From Discostella pseudostelligera (lineage: Eukaryota > Bacillariophyta > Thalassiosirophyceae > Thalassiosirales > Thalassiosiraceae): a stretch of DNA of 64,000 nt. A model generated the notes under the pieces. That model ran no database searches and had not been told where the DNA came from. It was given only the letters and a program-made list of their open reading frames with translations. Positions 54,083 to 64,000 of the stretch are shown one piece after another (position 1 is the stretch's first letter; each line of letters begins with the position of its first letter). The DNA lies in NCBI GenBank assembly GCA_036940085.1, contig JALLBK010000105.1:1-64000 (forward strand). The letters are read 5' to 3'. The position numbers were made by a program, and so were the translations under genes.

Positions 54083-55216
54083 GCAACGAGCAAATCTGTA
54101 GGATGGATGAATTTGTCAGTAGGAAGTTGAGAGAAGGGTCGGGTCATTAATTCATGTCATCGGGGCTACATCATTTCGTTGTTGACGGAGATTTACATCA
54201 TTTCATCGAGGAGGAGACGAGAGTGAGTGTACTTATCTTGTAACTGCGCCGACAAATTATTGATAGTGTACAGATCGGCGTTATTACGTTTATTAGAGAG
54301 TCTATTGCTCTTGCTCCACATTATTGTATTGACATTGCCACTTCTTTGGCAGCATCAGGCATATCGTAGATCAGCACGCACCTTTGCACTTTGCACAGCA
54401 CCTTCCGACTGATGACAGTCCGTGGGGTTGGACCAATGGAGTTGGAGACTCTTCCACCAATGTTGATGTGTGAGACAAGTGAAAATTTACTCAGCAGTGG
54501 TGAGGCCATGGCACCTGAGAGATCACAAGTAAGACTTCGGAGATTTCTACATATAGAGGAATTCATAGTCCTGCCAAATCAACGGGACTACGAATTCCTA
54601 TGTGGATATCGGAGATTTCTACATATAGAGGAATTCATAGTTCTGTCAAATCAACGGGACTAAAAATTCCTCTGTGGATATCGGACATCTCTACATAGAG
54701 TCACGCCGGCCGGCCTCCGGCCTCCATCCTCTCCATGCCGGCCGCCTCGCTCCTGCCTCCTCTTCCCTCACCTCCATCCCCACGATGATCAACGACGGCA
54801 ATGGTAGACTCGCAGTGGAATCGGCTCCGCCACAGCATTAGCCATGGGTGATTTCTAGCACACAATCTTCGAAAGTTGATAAATAGAGCTGCGATTGCAT
54901 TGAAACGAGTTTGCAATTGCATTGAAACGAGTAGCGGGCAGAAAGAGACACATAACTTCTTATACACCCACCGCACGTCAATCACATTATTTCTTCAAAA
55001 CATGTGACTAAATAATGATACTATTATCGTACTCTCTCTCTCTCTCTTTCGGACATCATTAGTGTCAATATAGTAGCCCCAACTAAACGGAGTACGGCGA
55101 TGAGAGGGAGAGATGAAATTTATGTAGATGATACTAGAACAACAAACGAGCATGGTCAAACATGCATTGGGTAGCCTCCGATCAGTGAAGATTAGAAACA
55201 ACTGGACATTGGCATC
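54083..55216. other. 1.1-kb spacer containing tandem hairpin repeats, no gene
   Basis: Apart from the repeat at 54538-54700 and a GC-rich GCCGGCCGGCC/CCTCC tract at about 54705-54780, nothing supports a gene. A CT microsatellite lies at about 55034-55049. Confidence 0.55.
54538..54700. repeat. 72-bp tandem repeat (2.3 copies), each copy a hairpin
   Basis: Copies start at 54538, 54610 and (partial) 54682. Within each, ACATATAGAGGAATTCATAG is roughly complementary to a later GGACTA...AATTCCT(A/C)TGTGG, giving a near-perfect stem of about 18-20 bp with a 13-15 base loop. Confidence 0.85.
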
Positions 55217-56744
55217 CTATCTCCTCTGCTTGCGTTTCGTATTTCTCAACTCGGCAAGCTGATGGTAATGATCATACTGATCAAGCTTGATTTCATTCAA
55301 CAACGTTTCACGAAGTAGTGCTCGATACGGTTCTGGCCGTGTACTATGTTTGCCATAGGTGCTTGGTGAATTTTGCCATCCTCCATCACTACCCTGGGTA
55401 CTCTTGTAGTTGGACTTGCCACCCTTTGTTTTGCTAGACTTACTGACCTTGGAACTTTTGCTTCCGCCACTTCCGTAGATGTAATCGTAGGACATGCTGG
55501 CGATGGTGGGCATTTTGGAAGACGACATGTCGGATGTTGGCGACTTGGATGGTGGAGATGTTTCTTTTGCACCAACACTGGATGGCGGGGATGTTTCCTT
55601 CTCATTGACGCCAGTGCTGGGTGTATTGGTGAGTGTTCCGCATGTGTCCTCGGAGGCGGGCTCAAAGTTATCCTGATATGCAAATAAGTAATTGAAAGTC
55701 AATGTGCATTAGGTAAATCTGAACGACACATCATGAACAAACAATATAGCATACACACTGAAAAAAGCTGCCACTTACAAAGACGACCCAGCCAATAGCA
55801 TCCCCCTCCTCAAAGGTAGGAACACCACACTCATTCGTATATGTAATCGTAAATACATTCCTCACTGGATCACCCTCGGCATTGACTCCTCTCAAGACCA
55901 TGTTCATTCCACCGGGAACGGCACCTCTACTCGTGGCACTAATCGAAGTGTAGCTGAACACATCCCCACTGACAAAGTCAATTCCACGAACATAGGCCGA
56001 GTCTTGATTAATGACATTGAAGGAGGTGTCAACTTCAAGGAATTGAATCGAGTAAATGACCACTGGTGTGACATCAACTTCAGTAGTTAGGGCCGAGGTG
56101 GTAAAATTGGCGGAATTCCACTCAACATCTACTTCGGGGAAGTAATCAGAGGCAGTGGATGTCCCAACACCGCTACTTTGCTGCATGTATCGTCGTCGTG
56201 CCCTTGTCAATTCAGTCGAATCATTCGAGTTGGTAGCATTGCTTTCATCGCCAGTGGGTTCCTCCAGCTCCTCTCCGTCCACCAATAAGTCTCCAGCTTC
56301 ATTCTGGACTGGCTCTGGGCCAATCGAGCAGGTGTAATCTTTCACACCAGCACCAAAGACATCATTGGGTGGGAAGGGCGGTGGCAGTGGCGGGCAGGAA
56401 GCTGATAGATTGAGTTTGAAGTAGTATTGACGTGGAGAGCAGACGCATTCGGTGGTGGTGGTGGTCTCGTCGTCGGTGACGGTGGGAGTAGTTGTAGTAA
56501 TTTGGCCAGCAATCATTGCGATTAGTAATTGCAAGAGGATGAATAGTGTCATCGAGTGCATGTAGACCAATGACATTTGACGTCTCCTACTACGGATGGA
56601 GCGAGCGTTGCCACCATTACCATGACAACATATTGCTGTTCGAGTCGCACTCTCGTTGGTATTGCTAGCGACGAGGCGCTCATCATTGTCCACCATCTCT
56701 ACTCCATCGACCTGTCGGCTAGTACTACTACCATCTGAACGCAT
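55217..56744 (-). CDS. Secreted or surface protein of unknown function
   Basis: Two exons (56744..55779 and 55672..55217; 106-nt intron, phase 0) give about 473 residues. A basic RSRRRQ stretch precedes a hydrophobic helix (LVYMHSMTLFILLQLLIAMIAG, about 86-107), which would act as signal anchor, or as a signal peptide if translation began at an inner Met. The ectodomain starts TTTTECVCSPRQYYFKLNLSASCPPL. It has the beta-rich blocks VIYSIQFLEVDTSFNVI, GDVFSYTSI and NVFTITYTNECGVPTFEEGD, then IGWVVFDNFEP. The C-terminus is Ser/Lys-rich. The C-V-C-S-P start and G-W-V-V-F end look like a conserved ectodomain, but I cannot name the family. The frame above 56744 opens at TTG. Confidence 0.7.
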
Positions 56745-57794
56745 TGTGCCTTCCTCTTCCGCAGCCCTTCGATTTATTATTATGATGCCAACTTCGCCGC
56801 ACCCGCTGGACTGATTGGTCAATGACCATTCACCTCAAAATGATGCACACGCATAGCAACATCATCGTCAAGAGCGCGGTCTTTTATTATTTATTTGGCC
56901 AACTTTGATGGAGGTCAAGACCTTCGCACCATTCAATCAAATGCAGGAAAGCGCGGGACTTTTGAGGTTCATATTTCTTGCGTTTGATGATGCATAGGAG
57001 TATCTATCACGTGCTCACGACGTGTCATATGACTTTGTGGTGATCCTCGACGAAGAGATGCATTTCTCATTTCCCACCCACAAATTCAAAAACGAGAGAG
57101 ATTTGAATTTGAATCGCATTCAAATAGGGCCGGATGCAATTTGAACTCATTTGAATATCCAACGCTCGACACACATACAAAATTGTATTATTCCTACAGT
57201 AGAAAGGACGTAGAGAGTTGAATGGGAAATGAGAAGTCATTCAGAACAAAATTGGCGGGCGATTCAAATTTATACAGAGGAATTCGTAATCTGATTTTGA
57301 GAATGAGAAGTTGGAGAAATTCAAATTTGTCCGTAGATTAAGTATGTAGGAATTTAATACTATCGGTTTAGGTGAGAAAGGCAATTAAATGTTTGGCGAC
57401 ACCCTGATCAGATAACCTGCTGCTGGTTTGATGTCGAATGTCGACGGCCAGCCGGCCGGCAGATGATGACGTCACGATGACGTCTGAAATCCACCCGGGA
57501 AGAAGATCAACTTCAAAATTCTTCCTCCACATCATCAGCAGCAACTTCAGCGACCCCATCACCATTCACCATCACGCATCACGCACCATCGATCACCGTC
57601 AAACCAAAGCAATCGAATCCAACTCCAACCCAACGAACAGCAACAGCGTCACGCGGGCTCCTCCATCCATATCGAGCAGATTGCACGGCGGCTTCCTCCA
57701 AAAGAACATACTTCTTGACGGGGCGTGGTTTCACCCGCAAGGTTCATCTCCTATCACCGACAACTTCATTATTTTATCTTAAGAGTAAAAAATC
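56745..57794. promoter_or_regulatory. 1-kb divergent spacer with ATTTGAAT cluster and CRE elements
   Basis: ATTTGAA/TTCAAAT occurs at least seven times between about 57085 and 57330. A palindromic CRE TGACGTCA is at 57467-57474, followed by TGACGTC at 57478-57484, about 310 bp upstream of the 57795 gene. No coding frame is convincing; the 57.5-57.8 kb part may be 5' leader. Confidence 0.45.
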
Positions 57795-58199
57795 ATGACA
57801 CGCTTCGTCGTCCAACTTGCAATTGCGATCGTCGCCCTTGAATCGGCTTCTGCCTTCATCACACCCACCTCGAGTTCGCATGCGACCAGCACCACTACGG
57901 CAATCAATCTCGTCCCCGAGCAGGGTCGGCAACTCGTGGCCTTCTCTCAAGACTATCTCTCCAAACGTGCCAAGGAGAGTGCACACCGAGCATCCAACTT
58001 GACCAACCCCCGACGTCGTCATGGCAGTGGCAGTACCACCCACAGTCGTAGCCCCCACCATCACAAATCGTCTTCGAATACCACACCTGGAATATTTGGT
58101 TTGGTAACACGTCTACTGGGACAACATGATCAGGGGAAGGGGCGAGGGATGATGGAGAATCATTACGATGAAGACTCCATCATGGAAGAATTCAACTAG
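57795..58199 (+). CDS. Small predicted plastid-targeted protein, unknown
   Basis: The ATG at 57795 gives 134 residues. A signal peptide (VVQLAIAIVALES) ends at ASAFITPT, a textbook diatom ASAF plastid junction. The mature part has one amphipathic stretch (VPEQGRQLVAFSQDYLSKRAKE), a His/Ser-rich middle and an acidic end (DEDSIMEEF). No domain is recognised. Confidence 0.7.
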   Translation: MTRFVVQLAIAIVALESASAFITPTSSSHATSTTTAINLVPEQGRQLVAFSQDYLSKRAKESAHRASNLTNPRRRHGSGSTTHSRSPHHHKSSSNTTPGIFGLVTRLLGQHDQGKGRGMMENHYDEDSIMEEFN

Positions 58200-58576
58200 T
58201 TGATAGCAGGAGATGCGAGATGTGCTGAAATCAAGGGGTGTCAAGGTTAGGGGATGTGATCAGTCTATCTTAACTCAAGCGAAAGCAATGAATACGTTAG
58301 GGGTACTTTTTCAAGAATCGATGGATCGGACCGAATGATACACACATCATGTATACTAGATAGCAAGTTAATAAAATGTAATACGTAATTCTGTCCGTTG
58401 AAATTATGGTAGACTTCTGCAGTTGTGTTGCGAACAATAAATGTCTACTTAGGTAGTCCATTGTTCACGGCTGATGGACAGTTTCGTACGCCGTTCGCTG
58501 TTTCTAACTCGACTCTGGTTGTGCACATCGTCGCACATTCATCGATCATAATACTTATCGTATGCTATCACCAGCT
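58200..58576. other. Convergent spacer, no gene seen
   Basis: A/T-rich 377 bp between the 3' ends of the 57795 gene and MsrB. AATAAAATG at about 58370 may serve as a polyadenylation signal. Confidence 0.5.
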
Positions 58577-59440
58577 CTATTCATACTTCTCTTTAAAACG
58601 CAATGCAACTCCATTGATGCAATATCGTGGCATCCTCGAATACTTGGACTGATCACCACTCACATTCCCCTGCACTTTGTATCCTATTTGTGGATCCGTC
58701 TCTGGTACAGTCTCCAACTCGGATGCGTCTAAACTACTTATCGTGGGACCATCTGCAAAGACATGTCCTAAATGCCCATCACTGAATAATTCGGAGCGAG
58801 GAAATACAAAATTCAATAGGTAGATAAGACACAGAGACAAACCAATTCGTGTCCATGCATATTTTGCAGAGAATATCACATACCAGTTGGCGCATTTGCA
58901 TTCAATTCTGGCATCCCAATTCCGTTCCAATTTCACTCGATTACTTTCAATAGTCTTCCAAAATGATGGCCAACCACTTCCACTATCATATTTGCCAGAA
59001 GACGAGAAAAGAGGCGATCGACAATTGGCACACAAATATGTCCCGTTTGCCTTTTGGTAATTGAGTGGAGAGGTCCATGCCGGTTCGGTCAAACCTAGCT
59101 TTAGTACTGCAAGCGAGAATGGATTCCATGTACCCGTCGACTCTTTATTATTATTGTTGTTTGATTCTGGACTTTCTTTGGGGGTGGCACGCAATCGCCA
59201 AGGGGTGGTAGTGGTAGTTTGATATGGGATTGCGCGAGGTCTTCGACGTCGAAGTGGTTGCGTTGGGCCGACGGGACAGTAATTCTCATTAGTGGCGAAT
59301 CCAGCAATAGCACGAGACCGCTGTCCCATAAGGCAAGTGAATTTATCTGTGTATGAAGCACCACTGGAATGTATCCCATTGAACAATAGGAGGGTAAGCG
59401 TTGCTGCCGCCCTAACCCAATCCAATCCGAGCGTCATCAT
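58577..59440 (-). CDS. MSRB: Peptide-methionine (R)-S-oxide reductase MsrB
   Basis: MsrB reduces the R form of methionine sulfoxide in proteins. Two exons (59440..58884 and 58781..58577) with a 102-nt intron (GTATGT to TTCAG) give 253 residues. The intron has no stop and a length divisible by three, so an unspliced reading inserts a false hydrophobic stretch. Spliced, the signature is continuous: [20 protein letters not shown] (first Zn CxxC), [33 protein letters not shown] (second CxxC) and [13 protein letters not shown] with the catalytic Cys. The N-terminus carries a hydrophobic leader ([13 protein letters not shown]), so the enzyme is probably sent into the secretory or plastid route; no clear A-F junction is seen. 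Confidence 0.93.
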   Translation of the reverse strand: [287 protein letters not shown]

Positions 59441-59964
59441 GGTCGGTGTTCGGTGTCTTCAATGTTTGGTGTTGGTGTTTGGTGTTGGGAGTTCGGTGAC
59501 GGTGATGTTTTCGCCTGCTAAAGTCTTCCCGCCAATCCTCGCCACATTATCGCCATATGAATATTATTCTCCTGCCATGGTAATTGAGAGTCGAATCGTT
59601 TCTGATGATGCCACGTGCAAGTTTTGAAGGTTGACCATTTTGGCGGGAACAATCAATAACCAACCACCACCTCCTAACCCTAACCAAAGCCCCAAATGAA
59701 AATAGAGAGGCCTCCATCGATGACGATGAGATACACAACATCATCATTTTCCGTTCCCTCATCAGTTATTGGAGTCGACGGCAACACATAATATTCGTCG
59801 AATGCCCTCGTACAGTACCAGAAGAGATAATCAAATCGGGCAGGATTGAAATTGAAGAGGCAGAGAGAGAGAGAGAGAGAGAGAGTAACGGTGGCGCCAA
59901 TCGCCATCCATAGAGAGGCTGTCGATCGGTGGCACGCTAAAGCACATTTCCCCATTGCATCATC
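59441..59964. promoter_or_regulatory. Divergent promoter of MsrB and the PT-rich surface protein
   Basis: CTTCCCGCCAAT (59524-59535) and TTTTGGCGGGAAC (59638-59650) are E2F-like boxes 85 and 200 bp from the MsrB start. A G-box-like CCACGTGC is at about 59611. A (GA)n tract of about 10 units is at about 59864-59886. Confidence 0.5.
59864..59886. repeat. GA microsatellite
   Basis: About ten uninterrupted GA units lie about 80 bp upstream of the ATG at 59965. Confidence 0.85.
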
Positions 59965-62525
59965 ATGTTCCGTCCTCGAAGCCACCGATTTTGCTCCCGT
60001 GGTGGTAGATTTGAACGACAAGTACTACGACTCATCGCCACTGTCATCTTGGCCGTCTCCACCCGCGACTATTCACCACTTGTCATGGCCCAGCAGGAGC
60101 CATCCTCACCCTCACCCACCCTCTCGCTCCAAACATTGGCACCCTTTGCACCCATAATCAGTGGAGTGCCCACCAGTCCGTCAGTAGTAGCCACGCCACC
60201 ACCATCATCGCCCACCAACTCTCCCACTTATCCTCCCTCCATTTCTCATCGTCCCACAGTCTTCCCCTCATCTTCACCGACTGACTTTCCCACCATCTCC
60301 CATCATCCCACTGCACACCCATCCATCTCATCATTGCCCACTATTGACATGAGCGACTATCCCTCTATCTCACCAGTCTATGCTCCCTCGAGCACACCCT
60401 CCACGGATACATTCACATCAATCCATCGTTCCTTCCAACAGATATTGCAAGTGGAATCATCTACTGAGTTTACAGATGTGCAACGTAAAATCTATCAATT
60501 GTTAATGCAAAGCTACACTGTTGATTTTGGACATTATGTTTCAGAACCATTGATTGAGACGGTGGCTATTGTGACTGATCAGAATTTAGCCGTAGGCAGA
60601 AGGAAAAATAGAAGAAGAAGAAGAAGGAATAAAAAAAGAAGGCATCTCATTACCAATGCAATTGAAACCACCTCCTCCTCTCTGAGAAGTCTACTGCCAC
60701 AATCGCTACAACTACTACTACCACAACCACGTCAATCCGAACCCGTCCCATCCAATCTACTAGTCATCTCCTTCCGTATGTCCTACTCCACTAAATTCGG
60801 TTATGAAGACATTGACACGTATCCCTATCAATTCCAAACATTTATTAATTCCAATTTGGCCAATGTGACCATTGACATGTCGGAACGGTTCTTGCCAGTG
60901 CTCGATGCCAGAAGTGTCATTATGTACATGCCAATATCGACGGGTGCACCGTCACCGGACCCAAGTAGTTTACCTCCACAGTATTGGAATGGTCGGCCTA
61001 CAACAATTGTTCCTTCGGTGGTGATGCCAACAGTGGCACCCTACCCTTCCACACCCATTATTGTAGAAAAGGCTAATTTTGTTGTGGGGTTGGCTGTGGG
61101 ATTGGTAGTTGCCGCCATTGTTGTCGGTGGATTTATTGGATATATCCTAATGAAAAATCGACGTAAGGAGAAGGAACAACGAAGATTGTTTCATGGAGAG
61201 AAAGAGGATGGTGGAGATGGGAAGGAGAAGTTGGAACGTAATGACTCATGGAGGATGGAGGAGGGTATTGAAGTTTCTGCCGAGGATGTATTATTGTCAG
61301 CGGATGGTGGTGGTGGTGATGGCGGCGAGGAGGGTATGATGATGAATTCGTTTGGTGGCTCGGAGCGATTCATTGTTCCGAATGAACAACAACAACTGCA
61401 GCAACAACAGTACCATCAGCAACAATACCAAACTCAACAACAACAGCAGCAGGAACAACAGCTGCAACTTCCGCCACAACGGGAGGATGAGTACGATGAC
61501 AGTATTCCCGATGCAAACACTTACCACGATACCTCCTCTACTCGACCAATCATTGGTGTTGACGCACTTGCCGACTCCATCTTCTCCAACCCCTCCATGA
61601 TTAGTGGAGGTGGTTCCTTCTCTTCCAAGTCCATTCCCGACGATTATGCCGAGGATGGTGCTGGTACCGACGTTCGTGTCGACACCCTACAAGATGAATT
61701 TGACAATTACAAAAATCAAGATTTGGAATATATGCGAAATGGAGTGGAGGAATCCGTGTATGGTGCCGAAAGCATGATGAGTTTGGCCATGACACGTGCA
61801 CTCATGGGTGAGGAGGATGCTGATGTTCATCCGAGTTGGGGTGAGGCCGAGGGTGATCCGGAAAGTATGGCGGCGAATGGATTATGTGAAACGAATGATT
61901 GGTTGAGGAAGAATGAACATTCGACGTTGGATGAAAGGTTTGTTTAATTGTTTTGATACACATTTCCTGTTCGTATGGATACACTTTCAACGCTTTTTTA
62001 TTTCCTATTACACTTGCATTTTCACTCTCTACCAGAAATCAATTCTTTCAAGAACTACTCAATAGGATGGTCATCACCGTTCGACGAGGATTACTAAGTC
62101 CAACGGATGGAACACATACAATCCACTGTTGTGCGGCCATGCTAGGGTTGCAATTGGAGAAGGAACTACCCAATAACGTACTACTGGTCCATGGCATGAG
62201 GAAGACGAATGATTTAGCATTGGGTCGACTTTACTTGATAGAGGCATTTAGTTCATTTGGTGATATTGAAGCGGCGGCGATTGCACCGATCAATCGAGGA
62301 TTTGGTGAGTGTTGCGTTGACGTATTCCATATCTTCGCTCAATGTGCGTGCAGTGGTTTGTCTCTAACCGAAGGGTGATAATTTTATTTCTTCCTAGGTT
62401 TCGTGCGCTTCGTCAGTCCGAAATCAGTTCAGCGTGCACTGGATCGATTTCGTATTTCAGAGATTGAAGTTCAAGACGTGTCGGTGAACCTCAAATCGTT
62501 GAACGATTTTTCTCCTGCAGTATGA
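59965..62525 (+). CDS. Single-pass membrane protein with PT-rich ectodomain and C-terminal RRM
   Basis: Three exons (59965..61937, 62036..62304, 62398..62525; introns 98 and 93 nt) give 789 residues. After an N-terminal hydrophobic segment (about 22-32) comes a Ser/Pro/Thr-rich wall-type stretch (SPTDFPTISHHPTAHPS), a folded region (about 150-330) with a basic RRKNRRRRRRNKKRR patch, and a clear membrane helix (FVVGLAVGLVVAAIVVGGFIGYIL, about 370-393). The inner part is acidic and Gln-rich. Exons 2-3 encode an RRM-like fold: RNP2 NVLLVHGM, and RNP1 RGFGFVRF, a perfect consensus that spans the second intron. The intron 1 donor is GTTTGT, weaker than the others. If that intron is wrong, exon 1 alone ends at 61947 with a 660-residue protein. 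Splicing joins L-D-E-R to N-Q-F-F in frame. Confidence 0.72.
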
Positions 62526-62734
62526 AGCATCGACACACACACTCTCTCTCGTTGGATGGTATTGAAATAGATTTGAGTCAACTTTAATGCGTGTGATATG
62601 CGTTTTTGTTTGATTATGATATAAGATATTATGATCGAAGTTCATTTACCAGACCATTACACAATGATTTAACCAGATACTTGAATCAACATTATCATCA
62701 AAATGCGCTAAATACACTATGCATATAATATTAA

Positions 62735-64000
62735 CTAAAACTCAACAACCACTTTGACTGGACGATAGGGTTTGTCGTTTCGATCCTCACTATTATCACG
62801 TTTCACCTTCTTCCTACCGTCATAATAAGCATTAATTAATTGTGCCTCGACTTCATCTGTGGAAACTTGGATGGCTGTTCCAGACGATATTGAGGAAGCG
62901 TCATTGTCGTTTTCGGAGGAGGACGATGGTGTGTCTTCATCTACTATAGAAGCTATGTTGATGGATGCTTCTTCTCCTCCTCCGCCTCCAGCACCACCAC
63001 CTTCGGCAAGTGCACCCTCATTTACATCATTGGTACTTCCACCCTCTAGTGTCGTAGCAGCAAATGATGCCATGGCATCCTCGTTTTCTTCATCATTATT
63101 TATACTACTACCCTGTGACATGGCAGCAGATGCGGATATTGATGCCTCCTCCTCCTCCTCATCATCATGATTCATATGGTGTTCAGCAATGGATGATGCC
63201 ATTGATTCCTCTCCCTCCTCCTGTGCCACTTGCTCGTTGCTGTCTTGTTCCTCTAGCATCATGTTTGCTTCCTCCACTTCCTCGATATCGTTGTCAGTGT
63301 TGCTATTGTTCATTGCTGTGACATAAATCAAATATGCACACACAATCGTCAGGCACTGTTCAAACGCAATTTTATCATCGAGAAAGCAAAATGTTCACTC
63401 ACTCGATTCCGAATTAGTCTCAGCATTGGCCTGGGAAATAGTCATGGGGGCGAGTTTCGGTCCGCTCGGATCCGAACAATCCGTTCCAGTTTCAGTAAGT
63501 TTCGTATTCACCATATCCAGCAATGGTGTGCTTAAATCGGCCATGACATCTCCCGAGAGCTCCCAAATAATCTGATAGAAGAATCGAACATAACAGAGAG
63601 AAGATGAGCGAAGAATGGCAATGCCAAGATTTACATATATGAACAGGATAAGTCTTCTGAGGAACTTACAAATCCCTGTAGATTTTCTTTCAATGCATAC
63701 TCAGTCTTGAGGCAAATAGAACGCTCATCATCGTAGGACACGAGACCGCCATCACTGGTAATTGCATAGGGAGTTGCCGATTGATCGTCCCACATGACAG
63801 TCATATCCTCGATTTTATCCATGATATTCTTAGTTGGATTTGAATCGAAATTTGTGGCAAAGAGAACGATGATAATGAAAACAGTGAGATGATGCATACA
63901 GGACAAAATACTATATATCAGATTGCTGTGACTTACGAAGTATTGCGGTGTGCCCTCATCAATATTCCAGTTCGAATAATCGGCTCCACCATGGGTGACA
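62735..64000 (-). CDS. GH18 chitinase-like protein, C-terminal part (5' end beyond window)
   Basis: Visible exons are 64000..63937 (partial), 63828..63670, 63571..63403 and 63315..62735, with introns of 108, 98 and 87 nt and consistent phases. The first three match the end of a glycoside hydrolase family 18 barrel. MTVMWDDQSATPYAIT is followed by SYDDERSICLKTEYALKENL, then GFIIWELSGD, whose Trp normally lines the sugar-binding subsite. The catalytic DxxDxDxE would lie upstream, outside the window. The last exon encodes about 200 residues of Asp/Glu/Ser-rich, Gly-containing tail unlike GH18, ending with basic RKKVKRDNSED. Centric diatoms make chitin fibres, so a remodelling role is plausible, but activity cannot be judged. 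Confidence 0.75.

Noticed and set aside
58782..58883. Hydrophobic insert inside MsrB as a membrane helix
   Set aside because: It splits the conserved C-A-N-C-D-G-H motif and has GTATGT/TTCAG ends, so it is an intron.

Overview
The window is nuclear DNA of a photosynthetic stramenopile, most likely a centric diatom of the Thalassiosira/Skeletonema type. The genes have short GT-AG introns (about 74-203 nt). Four proteins start with a signal peptide followed by an A-F-type diatom plastid-targeting junction (SAF, CFSAP, SAFIT). There is a plastid SRP54, a bZIP-PAS factor, BspA-like LRR proteins, a PT-rich surface protein and a chitinase-like GH18 end. Low-complexity runs (Q, T, D, H) are common. 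Nothing looks prokaryotic or viral. Names rest on recognised motifs and residue patterns only; no search was run.

Layout. 0-11 kb: 3' part of tRNA-Asp(GUC); an RRM protein; an unknown Q/P-rich protein with a PP1-docking-like motif; RNase H2 subunit C and DCC1 on a shared divergent promoter; proteasome ATPase Rpt3. 11-18 kb: a small coiled-coil ORF, a predicted thylakoid-lumen protein, proteasome ATPase Rpt4, the ribosome-biogenesis enzyme Nep1/Emg1, and a BspA-type LRR gene broken by an in-frame TGA. 18-26 kb: an RNI-type LRR protein, a large rhomboid with a Cys-rich tail, methionine aminopeptidase 2, and an unknown 416-residue protein. 27-37 kb: an eight-exon phospholipid:diacylglycerol acyltransferase, a 1.7-kb gap, and cobalamin-dependent methionine synthase. 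The synthase gene carries an assembly scar: one N between two identical 72-bp blocks. 37-46 kb: a bZIP-PAS transcription factor, a Lin0512-family protein, an unknown gene between inverted repeats, and plastid SRP54. 46-54 kb: an EEP-fold nuclease, a peptidase E/S51-like protein, a derlin-ankyrin fusion, and a WRKY19-like zinc-repeat protein. 54-64 kb: two surface/secreted proteins (one with an unexpected C-terminal RRM), a small plastid-targeted protein, MsrB, and the 3' end of a GH18 gene running off the window.

The strongest unexplained signal is regulatory. An E2F-like element (core TTTGGCGGGA or its complement) occurs about twenty times, nearly always within a few hundred bases upstream of a start codon. 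It is found not only at replication genes but also at proteasome, ribosome-biogenesis, protein-targeting and redox genes. At 10.4-10.6 and 43.7-43.8 kb it forms a repeated module with CACGTGG-type G-boxes. Other regulatory structure includes two perfect heat-shock elements between the divergent LRR genes, a G-box tandem array at 26.6 kb, a recurrent ACGGACAGAC motif, a MITE-like element at 2.1 kb, and tandem hairpin repeats at 54.5 kb.

For genes with introns, the exon coordinates in the evidence were chosen by splice consensus, preserved frame and protein-family continuity. In several genes the longest frame begins at TTG, and the first credible ATG is used instead.
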